Positions 18,565 through 28,400 of a DNA stretch of 64,000 nt are shown here, in pieces; the stretch's first letter is position 1, and every line of letters starts with the position of its first letter. The position numbers and the translations under genes were made by a program. Under the pieces are notes generated by a model. The model saw only the letters and a list, made by a program, of their open reading frames with translations, did no database searches and was not told where the DNA came from. Source of the DNA: Arthrobacter sp. MYb229 (lineage in GTDB: Bacteria; Actinomycetota; Actinomycetes; Actinomycetales; Micrococcaceae); the NCBI RefSeq assembly GCF_002975405.1, contig NZ_PCPS01000004.1:1-64000 (forward strand). Direction: 5' to 3'.

Positions 18565-20295
18565 TTATTCGTTCAGGAACGCTTCGAGTTCGCGCTTTAT
18601 GGCTAGGCACTGCTCGGTGCCTGCCGCCCGGGCGGCAGGCACGCCGGCCAAGTCATCTGAATGTTCCACGGTTTCGAGGTAGCACTTGAGTTTGGGTTCG
18701 GTGCCCGAGGGGCGGACTATGACGCGTGCCCCGGTAAAGGTGTGCAGCACCATTGCATTGGTGGCCGGCAGCTTTTCGGTGCCGCGGGACAGGTCGGTGA
18801 CCTCGGTGACCGCCGCTCCGGCCAGTTCTGCCGGGGCGTTGGTGCGGATCTTGTCCATCAATACCGGGATCTGCGACAGGTCGGTGAAGCGCAGAGAAAG
18901 CTGGTCGGTGACGTGCACGCCGTGTTTGGCCGCCAGCTCGTCCAGGCGTCCCTGGATGCTGTTGCCGCTGGCCTTGAGCTCCGCCGCCAGGTCGGCGAGT
19001 ACCAACGCCGCGGACATTCCGTCTTTGTCGCGCACGAGCCCCGGGGCTACGCAGTAGCCCAGTGCTTCTTCATAGCCGAAGCCGAGGTTCTCCACCCGCG
19101 AGATCCACTTGAAACCGGTGAGGGTTTCCTCGTGTTCGCGCCCGCTGTCCTTGGCAATCGCCGCGAGCATGCGCGAGGAGACGATGGAATTCGCCAGCTT
19201 CTGTTCCGCCGGGAGGCTGCGTGAAAGCTGATCTCCGAGCAGCCAGCCCACTTCGTCGCCACGCAGCATGCGCCACGCGGTGCCGTCATGGATGGCGCCG
19301 GCGCAACGATCCGCGTCGGGGTCATTGGCGATAACCAGATCTGCGCCGACCTTGCGCGCCAGGGCCAGGGATAAATCGATGGCCCCCGGCTCTTCGGGAT
19401 TGGGGAACTTCACCGTCGGGAAGTCCGGATCCGGGTGTTCCTGCTCGGGGACCATATGCACATCGGTGAACCCCGCGTTGCGCAAGGCTTGGCGCATGGT
19501 GTGGCCGCCGACGCCGTGCATGGCGCTGACCACTACCTTCAGCTGCTTGCGGTGCAGCGCGCGGGCTTCATCCGCCGCGTCAATCACCTTGCCGATCGAA
19601 TCCAGGTAGGCCGCCTCGACATCTCCGTCCTGGCCGGCACCCGGAAGCACCGTCCACCCGGAGGGCAGACGCTCAATCTGAGCCACCGGCTGGTTCGGGT
19701 CGATGAGCTCCGCGATCTGCTCATCGATGGGGGAGACGATCTGCGCGCCGCGGCCCACCTCGTCGGCCACCCTGCCGCCGACATAAACCTTGTAGCCGTT
19801 ATCTCGGGGCGGGTTGTGGCTCGCGGTGACCATGACTCCGGCCTCGGCGGAGAAGGTGCGCACCGCCCAGGCCAGCACCGGGGTGGGCAGTGCCGAAGGC
19901 ATGAGCAAGACCTCGAAGCCGGCGGCGGTGAAAACCGCCGCCGAATCCACGGCGAACACCTCGGAGTTGTAGCGCGCGTCGAAACCGATCACTACCTTGG
20001 GCGCATAGGCGCCCGCGGCCCGTTCGCTGAGGAACCGGGCGATCCCGGCGGCGGTGCGCATGACCACGACGCGGTTCATCCGCATCGGGCCGGCGCCAAG
20101 TTCGGCACGCAACCCGGCGGTTCCGAATTCGAGCACGCCAGAAAAGCGCTCGGCAAGATCGTCCATGGCGATCGCATCCCCGGATTCGACCCGGGCGATC
20201 AGCTGCTGGAGTTCTTCGGCGGTAGCCGCATCAGGGTCCTGCGCTGCCCAATGGGCCGCCCGCGCAAGGAGCTGGATTTTCTCGGTGTGGTTCAT
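18565..20295 (-). CDS. Phospho-sugar mutase (phosphoglucomutase/phosphomannomutase family)
   Basis: 576 aa alpha-D-phosphohexomutase. The phosphoserine loop VTASHNPPRDNGYKVY (Ser near residue 158), the metal loop NDPDADRC (about 325), the sugar-specificity loop (ETLTGFKWI region) and the phosphate-binding RPSGTEPKLK at the C-terminus are all present. Between purine nucleoside phosphorylase and deoC it could act as phosphopentomutase on ribose/deoxyribose-1-phosphate; that substrate is inferred from context only. ATG has AGGA five bases upstream. Gaps of 37 and 56 bases to its neighbours suggest one operon. Confidence 0.9.
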   Translation of the reverse strand: MNHTEKIQLLARAAHWAAQDPDAATAEELQQLIARVESGDAIAMDDLAERFSGVLEFGTAGLRAELGAGPMRMNRVVVMRTAAGIARFLSERAAGAYAPKVVIGFDARYNSEVFAVDSAAVFTAAGFEVLLMPSALPTPVLAWAVRTFSAEAGVMVTASHNPPRDNGYKVYVGGRVADEVGRGAQIVSPIDEQIAELIDPNQPVAQIERLPSGWTVLPGAGQDGDVEAAYLDSIGKVIDAADEARALHRKQLKVVVSAMHGVGGHTMRQALRNAGFTDVHMVPEQEHPDPDFPTVKFPNPEEPGAIDLSLALARKVGADLVIANDPDADRCAGAIHDGTAWRMLRGDEVGWLLGDQLSRSLPAEQKLANSIVSSRMLAAIAKDSGREHEETLTGFKWISRVENLGFGYEEALGYCVAPGLVRDKDGMSAALVLADLAAELKASGNSIQGRLDELAAKHGVHVTDQLSLRFTDLSQIPVLMDKIRTNAPAELAGAAVTEVTDLSRGTEKLPATNAMVLHTFTGARVIVRPSGTEPKLKCYLETVEHSDDLAGVPAARAAGTEQCLAIKRELEAFLNE

Positions 20296-20332
20296 CGTTT
20301 TCCTAGCCTCGAAAAGTGAAGTTGATTCTCGC

Positions 20333-21142
20333 CTAGAGCCGGGCGATGATCTGCGCCAGAAGTTTCGAGATGCGCGGGCCGGCAGCCTGGCCGGCTTCGA
20401 TGACCTCTTCGTGACTCAATGGAATCGGGCTGATGCCGGCGGCCAGGTTGGTCACCAGCGAGATGCCGAAGATTTCCATTCCCGCATGGCGGGCGGCGAT
20501 GGCTTCCAGCGCGGTGGACATGCCCACCAGATCGGCGCCGATGGTTTTGGCGTACCGCACCTCGGCCGGGGTCTCGTAGTGCGGGCCGGTGAACTGAGCG
20601 TATACGCCTTCGTCCAGGGTCGGGTCGACCTCACGGGCCACCTCGCGCAGGCGCGAGGAGTAGAGGTCCGTCAGATCCACGAAGGTGGCCCCTTCCAATG
20701 GGGACGTGGCGGTGAGGTTGAGGTGATCCGAGATCAGCACCGGGGTGCCCGGAGTCCATGCTGGATTCAGCCCGCCGCAGCCATTGGTCAGCACCACCTG
20801 GGTGCAGCCGGCGGCGGCTGCGGTGCGGATGGGGTGCACTACCGAACGGACGCCGCGCCCCTCGTAATAGTGGGTGCGCGCGCCAAGGACCAGCACGCGC
20901 TTGCCGGTTTCGGTCAGGATCGAGGAAATGCTGCCGCGGTGGCCGGGTACGGCCGGGGCATGGAACCCGGGGATGTTGGCGGCATCCAGGGTGTGGGTGG
21001 TCTCGCCGATCAGCTCGGCGGCCTGGCCCCAACCGGAGCCTAGGACCAGAGCGATGTCGTGCTTTTCGACGTTCGTCTGCTCGGCAATTACCTGGGCGGC
21101 CTGTGCCGCCAACGCCTGTGGGTCGTTTTGCATATCATTCAC
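20333..21142 (-). CDS. punA: Purine-nucleoside phosphorylase
   Basis: 269 aa, trimeric PNP class. Visible motifs: VLGSGWGQ (phosphate-binding glycine loop), GHRGSISSI (phosphate), GARTHYYEGRG (His), TNGCGGLNPAW, FVDLTDLYS, FTGPHYETPAEVRYAKTIGADLVGMSTALEAIAARH (purine-binding Glu and Met) and TNLAAGI. It cleaves (deoxy)guanosine or inosine, feeding ribose-1-phosphate to the next genes. Two in-frame ATGs (21142, 21133) are possible; neither has a strong ribosome site. First gene of the leftward nucleoside-salvage run, divergent from the quinone dehydrogenase. Confidence 0.93.
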   Translation of the reverse strand: MNDMQNDPQALAAQAAQVIAEQTNVEKHDIALVLGSGWGQAAELIGETTHTLDAANIPGFHAPAVPGHRGSISSILTETGKRVLVLGARTHYYEGRGVRSVVHPIRTAAAAGCTQVVLTNGCGGLNPAWTPGTPVLISDHLNLTATSPLEGATFVDLTDLYSSRLREVAREVDPTLDEGVYAQFTGPHYETPAEVRYAKTIGADLVGMSTALEAIAARHAGMEIFGISLVTNLAAGISPIPLSHEEVIEAGQAAGPRISKLLAQIIARL

Positions 21143-21247
21143 GTGAAATACGCTACCGGTAGGTAGCCCCTTTGTCAGGTGGCAACCGTGGCAACAGGGC
21201 GAAATTCACTCGATCGTGATGTGCGCAAATCCGGTGCATGGTGAACA

Positions 21248-22660
21248 ATGGGAAAGGTGAGCGCAGATCGTAGGAATAAAGCAACCCGTTTAGTAATCCT
21301 TGGTGGCGGACCAGGTGGCTATGAAGCTGCCATGGGAGCCGCCCAGCTAGGTGCCAATGTCACCGTTGTAGAGCGCGCCGGGATGGGTGGTTCGGCGGTC
21401 CTCACGGACGTCGTGCCGTCCAAAACCCTCATCGCTACCGCTGACGCGGTACGCCGGGTGCAGCATGCGGAAACCTTTGGTGTCAACATCGAGGGCATCA
21501 ACGATGCGCAGACCGACTTCTCGGTGGTCAACCACCGTTTGCTGGCTCTGGCCAAGGAGCAGTCCGGGGATATCCGCACCGGTCTGGAGCGCGCCGGGGT
21601 GCGTATCGTGATCGGCGAAGGCCGCCTGGTGGACCGCAAGACGGTGGCGGTAAGCCACCCGGACGGTTCCGAGCAGTCGATCGAAGCAGACGCCATATTG
21701 CTTGCCGTCGGCGCCCATCCGCGCGAACTTCCTACCGCCAAGCCAGATGGCGAGCGCATCTTCAACTGGACCCAGATTTATAACATGAATGAGGTGCCAG
21801 AGCACCTGATCGTTGTCGGCTCCGGTGTCACCGGTGCCGAGTTCGCTTCCGCCTATAATTTGCTTGGCGCCAAGGTGAGCTTGGTCTCCTCGCGTGACCG
21901 TGTGCTTCCGGGCGAGGACGCGGACGCCGCGGCCGTGCTTGAGGACGCCTTCAAGGAAAACGGCGTCAATGTCGTTTCCCAGGCTCGCGCCGAAGGGGTG
22001 GAGCGCAAGGGGGACAAGGTGTTCGTCACCTTGGCCGATGGCCGAGTGCTCGAAGGCAGCCATTGCCTGGTTGCGGTCGGCGGCATCCCGAATACCGAAG
22101 GCCTCGGTCTGGAGGAAGCCGGCGTTCAGCTCAGCGATTCGGGCCACATCAAGGTGGATGGCGTTTCGCGCACCACCGTCACCAACGTCTACGCGGCTGG
22201 CGACTGCACCGGTGTCTTCGCGCTGGCTTCGGTGGCCGCGATGCAGGGCCGCATCGCGGTTGCTCACCTGCTTGGCGACTCGGTGAAGCCGATCGATCTG
22301 GATTTGGTCTCCTCGAACGTTTTCACCTCCCCGGAAATCGCCACCGTCGGTGTCTCGCAGCGTGCGGTCGCCGAGGGCAAGTACCAAGCGAACATCATCA
22401 AGATTGATCTGAACACGAACGCTCGGGCAAAAATGATGAACGTCGAACAGGGCTTCGTGAAGATCGTTGCGCGCAAGGGCTCGGGCACCGTTATCGGTGG
22501 CGTCGTCGTCGCACCGCGGGCCAGTGAATTGATCTTCTCCTTGGCGCTTGCGGTGCAGAACAACCTGCACGTGGATGATGTAGCCGAAACCTTCTCGGTC
22601 TACCCATCGCTCTCCGGTTCGTTGGCCGAAGCCGCCCGCCGTTTGCACCGTCACATCTAG
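21248..22660 (+). CDS. NAD(P)H-quinone dehydrogenase, lipoamide-dehydrogenase-like without redox cysteines
   Basis: 470-aa FAD/NAD-binding flavoprotein. FAD loop GGGPGGYEAAMGAAQLGANVTVVE (about residues 18-41), NAD loop VVGSGVTGAEFASAYNLLG, second FAD motif TNVYAAGDCTGV, and a C-terminal dimerisation domain. Where dihydrolipoamide dehydrogenases have CxxxxC, this protein reads GSAVLTDVVPSK, so it cannot do disulfide chemistry. This matches the mycobacterial Rv3303c type, which reduces quinones. Start ATG 21248 has GGTGA upstream; a GTG at 21257 is an alternative. Monocistronic with a terminator. Confidence 0.88.
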   Translation: MGKVSADRRNKATRLVILGGGPGGYEAAMGAAQLGANVTVVERAGMGGSAVLTDVVPSKTLIATADAVRRVQHAETFGVNIEGINDAQTDFSVVNHRLLALAKEQSGDIRTGLERAGVRIVIGEGRLVDRKTVAVSHPDGSEQSIEADAILLAVGAHPRELPTAKPDGERIFNWTQIYNMNEVPEHLIVVGSGVTGAEFASAYNLLGAKVSLVSSRDRVLPGEDADAAAVLEDAFKENGVNVVSQARAEGVERKGDKVFVTLADGRVLEGSHCLVAVGGIPNTEGLGLEEAGVQLSDSGHIKVDGVSRTTVTNVYAAGDCTGVFALASVAAMQGRIAVAHLLGDSVKPIDLDLVSSNVFTSPEIATVGVSQRAVAEGKYQANIIKIDLNTNARAKMMNVEQGFVKIVARKGSGTVIGGVVVAPRASELIFSLALAVQNNLHVDDVAETFSVYPSLSGSLAEAARRLHRHI

Positions 22661-22675
22661 TTCTATCGCTGCATA

Positions 22676-22718
22676 AGCCGGGCGTTCCTGAGCAATATTC
22701 GGGAATGCCCGGCTTTTT
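22676..22718 (+). terminator. Terminator after the quinone dehydrogenase gene
   Basis: Stem AGCCGGGCGTTCC with GGGAATGCCCGGCT (one internal bulge/mismatch), followed by TTTTT, 15 bases after the stop codon. Confidence 0.85.
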
Positions 22719-22934
22719 CGCGCTGCCACGGCGAGTCGAAGCCAGCGCCAGTCGGTGCGCACGGCCACTGCCGCGAAGTTGCGCAGAAATATATTCTCGT
22801 GCGGCACTTCACAACCGGATTGCCTTTTGGTAAGTGGCATGAGCTGCGTCCACCTGCCGCGTCTCACTATTCGGGAGCGCATTTCGCGCAAGTCAGGGGC
22901 CAATAATGGTACAGATGGGTGTTGAATAATAAAT

Positions 22935-22953
22935 GTGTCCAAATATTGGACAC
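22935..22953. promoter_or_regulatory. Palindromic operator-like site upstream of the MFS gene
   Basis: Perfect inverted repeat GTGTCCAA-ATA-TTGGACAC, 85 bases before the start codon of the MHS-type transporter. The dyad length and position fit a dimeric repressor (GntR/IclR/LacI-like) site. No regulator gene is adjacent. The rest of the 22719-23037 gap holds no gene I can support. Confidence 0.6.
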
Positions 22954-23037
22954 AAATATCCACATACTGGTCGTTTCGGCTTACCATTATGAAGTCATAA
23001 ACGAGCCTTTACTCGCACTTCAGAAGGAGCCGCCGCC

Positions 23038-24426
23038 ATGTCGCAGGCTAACCAGACAGTAGCGCCAAAGGAAAACACCCGTGGGCGTGTGCTGTTCGCC
23101 AGCATGATTGGCACCACGGTCGAGTTCTTCGACTTCTATGCCTACGCCACCGCGTCGGTATTGGTTTTCCCAACGCTGTTCTTCCCCAACGCCACGGCGA
23201 TCAACGCCATCCTGTCCTCTTTCGCCATTTTTGGTGTCGCATTCATCGCGCGCCCGCTCGGTTCGATCGTCTTCGGCCACTACGGCGACAAGCTAGGACG
23301 CAAGGGAACTCTGGTTGCCTCGTTGCTGCTGATGGGTATTGCGACCTTCCTGATGGGCTTCCTACCCGCCGCGCAAGGCCACTGGACGGTGCTTGCGCCC
23401 ACTGCGCTGGTGATCCTGCGCTTCGCACAGGGCCTGGCCTTGGGCGGCGAGTGGTCCGGTGCCGCATTGCTTGCCACCGAAAACGCTCCGAAGAACAAGC
23501 GCGCCATCTACGGAACCTTCCCGCAGCTCGGCGCACCGGTTGGCTTCATCCTGGCTAACCTGATGTTCGTGGTCCTGCAGACCACGCTGACCGCCGAGCA
23601 GTTCTTGGCCTGGGGTTGGCGCGTTCCGTTCTACTTCTCCGCGGTGATGGTCATCATTGGCCTGTGGGTGCGCCTGAAGCTCGTGGAATCGTTGTCCTTC
23701 CAGAAGGTGCTCAACGAGAAGAAAGTGGTGAAGTCCCCATTCTCGGTGACCATGAAGAACCACTGGCGACCAACCTTGGCCGGTACCTTCATCATGCTTG
23801 CCACCTATGTGCTCTTCTACCTGATGACCTCGTTCACGCTGACCTACGGCACCACCGCGGCAACGATTGAACAGGGACAGGCCGCCGCCGATGCCGCAGG
23901 AAAGACCTTTAGCGCCGAAGGGTTCGTCCCGGGTCTGGGTATCGAACGCCCAACCTTCTTGACCATGCTCATCATCGGCGTCGTATTCTTCGGTATCTTC
24001 ACCGTGGTCTCCGGGCCACTGGCCGAGAAGTTCGGCCGCCGCAAGTTCCTGATCTGGGTTACCAGCGGAATCTTGGTCTTCGGCTTGGCCTGGACCCTGT
24101 TCTTCGGTCCGGGGCAGGGCGCGGCGATGGCCGGTCTGGTCATCGGTTTCACGCTCATGGGCCTGACCTTCGGTCCGATGGCTTCTTTCCTGCCTGAGCT
24201 GTTCCCTTCAAACGTGCGCTACACCGGTTCGGCAGTTGCCTACAACATGTCTTCGGTGATCGGTGCGGCTCCGGCTTCGTTCGTGGCCATCGCATTGTGG
24301 AGCGCCGGCAAGGGCAACACGATGGGCGTCGGAATCTACCTGGCCATCGCCGCGGTGCTGACGCTCTTTGCGCTCTTCCTGACCCGCGAGACCAAGGACG
24401 TGGACATGGAGGAATTCGTCGAGTAG
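23038..24426 (+). CDS. MFS transporter, metabolite:H+ symporter (MHS) family
   Basis: 462-aa inner-membrane carrier with about twelve hydrophobic segments. The N-terminal signature SMIGTTVEFFDFYAYATASVLVFPTLFFP, the loop GHYGDKLGRKGTLVASL, and ALGGEWSGAALLATENAPKNKR between helices 4 and 6 are typical of MHS members (ProP, ShiA, KgtP, citrate and shikimate carriers). Transported substrate not predictable. ATG with AAGGAG nine bases upstream. Monocistronic, with a palindromic operator upstream and a strong terminator downstream, which suggests substrate-induced control by an unlinked regulator. Confidence 0.88.
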   Translation: MSQANQTVAPKENTRGRVLFASMIGTTVEFFDFYAYATASVLVFPTLFFPNATAINAILSSFAIFGVAFIARPLGSIVFGHYGDKLGRKGTLVASLLLMGIATFLMGFLPAAQGHWTVLAPTALVILRFAQGLALGGEWSGAALLATENAPKNKRAIYGTFPQLGAPVGFILANLMFVVLQTTLTAEQFLAWGWRVPFYFSAVMVIIGLWVRLKLVESLSFQKVLNEKKVVKSPFSVTMKNHWRPTLAGTFIMLATYVLFYLMTSFTLTYGTTAATIEQGQAAADAAGKTFSAEGFVPGLGIERPTFLTMLIIGVVFFGIFTVVSGPLAEKFGRRKFLIWVTSGILVFGLAWTLFFGPGQGAAMAGLVIGFTLMGLTFGPMASFLPELFPSNVRYTGSAVAYNMSSVIGAAPASFVAIALWSAGKGNTMGVGIYLAIAAVLTLFALFLTRETKDVDMEEFVE

Positions 24427-24447
24427 CCTCGGTCGCCGAATGTTTTC

Positions 24448-24501
24448 GAAGGTGCGCAGGGAATTCCGCCAGGAAATTCCCTGCGCACCTTCTTTTGCTT
24501 T
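24448..24501 (+). terminator. Terminator after the MFS gene
   Basis: About 18-bp stem (GAAGGTGCGCAGGGAATT and complement) with an 8-nt loop, followed by TTTTGCTTTT. Confidence 0.9.
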
Positions 24502-24609
24502 TGGCGGTTCAAAACGGCTGAGCTTGTCGTAGAGTCGGAATGGAAAGAGACGAGCTAGTGCTCATGGTGAGCCTGCTGACGTGGCAGGCATCCGAGATAG
24601 GGAAAGCCC

Positions 24610-25362
24610 ATGAAGATTGCTATTGCAGGTGGAACCGGAACTATCGGCCGTCACGTGGTGGCCGCGGTTGAAATGGCCGGTCACCAGCCGCTGATCCTGA
24701 CCCGAAAAACGGGCATGGACCTGCTGACCGGCCGCGGCCTGGCCCAAGCCCTGGCAGGGGTGGGCGCGGTTATCGACGTTACGAGCACCACAAGCATGCG
24801 CACCAGCACGGCGGTGGAATTCTTCACAAAGGTCACCGAAAACCTGCTGGCCGCCGGTCGGGCGGTGGGCAGCGCCAATCATGTGGCCCTGTCGATCATT
24901 GGCGCTTTGGCGGTGGACGCCCAATATTATGCGGGCAAGGCAGCTCAGGAGCGTTTGCTGATGGCGCAGCCCGGCGGATATACCCTGCTGCGCACCTCCC
25001 AATTCCACGAGTTCGCCGGTCAAATGCAAGGCCGTTTGGGCCTTGGCCCGGCGCAATTTGCTCCGGCTATGCGTTCGCAGCCGATCGCGGCGGCCGAGGT
25101 CGCCGCCGAATTGGTGAAGCTTGCGGTGGCCCAGCCGCAAGGCGTGGTGGCAGATCTCGCCGGTCCGCGCGAAGAGCGGATGGTGGATCTGGTTCGCGCC
25201 TATCTCAAACACGCCACCGGAAGGGCCAAGCGCGTGATGGAAATACCCATTCCCGGGCCAATGGGCCGTGCCATGCGCAATGGCACATTGCTGCCCGGAA
25301 CCGGCGCGCGGCTGGGCTCCCAGACCTTTGCCGATTGGCTGCAGGAACAGCAAAGGCAGTAA
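24610..25362 (+). CDS. NmrA-like NAD(P)-binding protein (atypical SDR)
   Basis: 250 aa. The N-terminus has a Rossmann dinucleotide loop IAIAGGTGTIGRHVV (residues 3-17) of the atypical SDR kind (GGTGxxG). The catalytic YxxxK is not obvious, although YYAGKAAQE (about 103-111) keeps a Tyr/Lys pair; members such as NmrA and NAD(P)H-binding quinone reductases use the fold for binding or reduction. The C-terminal part (TLLRTSQFHEFAGQM) resembles this group. AGGGAAAG precedes the ATG. It is convergent with hsdR and has no operon partner. Role unknown. Confidence 0.78.
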   Translation: MKIAIAGGTGTIGRHVVAAVEMAGHQPLILTRKTGMDLLTGRGLAQALAGVGAVIDVTSTTSMRTSTAVEFFTKVTENLLAAGRAVGSANHVALSIIGALAVDAQYYAGKAAQERLLMAQPGGYTLLRTSQFHEFAGQMQGRLGLGPAQFAPAMRSQPIAAAEVAAELVKLAVAQPQGVVADLAGPREERMVDLVRAYLKHATGRAKRVMEIPIPGPMGRAMRNGTLLPGTGARLGSQTFADWLQEQQRQ

Positions 25363-25440
25363 GAGCCCGTTTGCGGTTTCGCGGAGCCGGCAAGCAGCCG
25401 GGAATGCAGGGAAGCAACGCAGGAAGGCCAGCAAGAGGTA

Positions 25441-28400
25441 TCAGTGCACCCTGGCGCGGACGTTCTCGCGCAGGGCCATGGTTTCCATCTGCTCGATCAC
25501 GAGCTTGATGGCCTCGGGCTGCTGGTCTGGCGGGTAGCCGTTGATCACCAGCAGCCGTTTGACTTGGGAACGCAATTTGGCGCGTACATCTTCGCGTACG
25601 GTCCAATCGGTTTTCGCATCCCTTTTCATCATGGCGACGAGCTGGCGGGCGATCTCGGCAAGGATTCCCGGACCTTGCAGATCGACCGCGGACTCATTCT
25701 GGCTGATGGCATCGTAGAACGCCAGTTCCTTGTAGTCCAACGGCGGCTCGAAGCGTTCGCCACGGCTGGCCTCATCGGTGATTTCGTCGGCCATCTCCAG
25801 CAGCTCTGCGATGATTTCCGCGCTGGTGAGTTGCTGATTCGTGTATTTGCGCATCAGTTCGGTGATGCGCTGCGAAAAGGCGCGCTGGCGAATCATGTTG
25901 TGCGCGGTGACGTTGATGGATTCCTCGGCTACCAATTTACGCAGTGCCTCGATGGCCAGATGCTGGTTCTTGGCCTTCTTCGCCTTCGCAACAAATTCCG
26001 GGGTGAGCTGGCCTAAGCTGGGCTTGGGCATCCCGGCGGCTTCGTAGATGTCTAAGACCTCACCGGTGACATCGGTGGACCGGGCAATGAGGTTCCCCAG
26101 CAGCGTCTGGATCTCGCTTGGAATCGGGCGTCCGTTGGCGCGGCGCTCCTGCGCATCGAATTTCGCCATCCAGACACGTACTTCCTCGAAGAACTGCACA
26201 TCTGCGCGCAGCTCATCCACCGCGCCGGAGGCGGAGCACAGCGACCAGGCGCGCGCCAAGGCCGAGGATGCGATGCGATAGGTTGCCCCGAGGCTGGCTT
26301 CGCCTTCGGCTGGCTGATTGCCTGGAGTCAGCGGATCGCGCAGGTAGTTCACCGTGCTGTGCACCGCGCCGAGCCAGGAACGGGCCGAAGGCCCGCTGCG
26401 CAGCAACCGCCAGTCGATACCGGCGAGCATCTTTTCGATCTGGGCGATCAGCTGCTTGGTGAGGACCGCCAGTTCCTCGACGTTGCGGCCCACGGGTTTG
26501 CGTTTCTGGTCAGTGGAGGAGTATTCCTGCAAAGCCGCCGCCAGATTATCGGCCAACGGGGCGAAGGCCACCAGCAACCCGTCTTGTTTGCCGCGGAAGG
26601 TGCGGTTCACGCGGGCCAGGGTCTGCATAAGCAGGGCGCCCTTGAGCGGGCGGTCCAGGTACAGGGTATGCAAGGCCGGGGCATCAAAGCCGGTGAGCAT
26701 CATGTCCTTGACGATGACCAATTCCAGTTCGTCCTCGGGGTTCTTCACCCGGGCCTTGACGATATTGTTCAGCGAGTCGCGGCGGACATGCGTGGACACC
26801 GGCGGCACATCCGTGGCATCCCCGGAATAAACCACCTTGATTTTGCCGGCGGTCAACTCATCGCTATGCCAGTCCGGGCGCAGCCTGATGACCGCGGCGT
26901 AGAGGTTTGCGCAGATTTCCCGGGTTCCGCCAACGATCATGGCCTTGCCATAGGTGGGTTTTCCCTCCGGCTCGGCGATGAACCCGGACATGGTTGCCCG
27001 ACGCTCCTCCCAGTGATCCACGATTTCCTTGGCGAGCATCTCGATGCGCTCAGGGGCGCCGTAGACCGCATTGACCACGGCCACCGATTGCTCGATCTTG
27101 ACTCGTTCGGTGTCGTCCAGCCCGACGGTGGCCTCATCCGCCGCGTTGTCGATGTCCTCTTCGCTCAATTCCTCCGAGCGCTGCACCTTGATCAGCCGCG
27201 GCTCGAAGTACACCGGAACGGTAGCCCCGTCGTCCACGGCCCGGGACAGGTCGTAGATGTCGATGTAGTCGCCGAACACGTCGCGGGTGTTGCGGTCTTC
27301 AAAGGAAATCGGGGTGCCGGTGAAGGCAATGAGCGTGGCACCGGGCAGCGCATCGCGCAGGTGGCGGGCATAACCATCCAGATCGTCGTAGTGGCTGCGG
27401 TGGGCCTCATCCACCATGACGATGATGTTCTTGCGGTCCGACAGCAATGGATGGCTTTGGCCGGTTTCGCGTTCGCGCTTGGTCTTGCCGAATTTCTGCA
27501 AGGTGGTGAAATAGATGCCCCCGGTCACCCGATTGGACAGTTCTGCGCGCAGGTCGCTGCGCCGTTGGATCTGCATGGGAGTGTCCGGGAGCAGCAGCGA
27601 GCGCTCGAACCCGGCGAAGAGCTGGCCGTCCAATTCGTTCCGGTCGGTGATCACCACGATGGTCGGATTCTTCAGCTGAGCGTGCCGCATCACCCGGTTG
27701 GCGTAGAGCTCCATTTCCATGGACTTGCCCGAGCCCTGGGTATGCCAGACCACCCCGGCCTTGCCGGTGGACTTCACCGCTGTGATGGTCGAGCCTACGG
27801 CCTTGGCCACGGCAAAGTACTGGTGCGGCTTGGCGATGCGCTTTTGCAGCTCCTCGCCGCCGTCGAAGGCGGTGTACCAGAAGAGCAGCTGGAGGAAGCG
27901 GGACGGATTGTAAAGCCCGGACAGGGCAGTTTCCAGTGGCAGCGGCGCTTCACCGCTAAGGTCATGGCCGGTTTCCACCGGCACCCCGTCATCATCGACC
28001 TTCCATGGAGAAAAATGGTTCAGCGGGGTAAATGGGGTGCCGTACCGTGCATCCAGTCCGTCGGAGGCGAGCGTGAACACGCAGAAGCGGAAAGCCAACG
28101 GGAACTCGCGCAGATAGGTTTGCAGCTGGGCGTGGGCAGTGGCCACGGTGGCGGAGACCGCACCGGCCTTCTTCAGCTCGACGATGCTCACGGGCATGCC
28201 GTTGCAGTAGAGCACTACGTCGAAGCGGCGCTCGTATTCGCCCTGCACGAGGCGGACCTGGTTGACGGCCAACCAATGGTTGTCCGTTTCCTCCATGCCC
28301 ATCAGGCGCAGGGTCGGGTTTTGTTCGGTCCCGTCCGTATCGTAGTAGGACAGCCGATAGCCTTCGGTGAACATCCGGTGGACCCGGTAGTTCTCCGCAA

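Noticed and set aside
21347-22987. 546-codon open frame opposite the quinone dehydrogenase
   Set aside because: Antisense shadow; it also crosses that gene's terminator.
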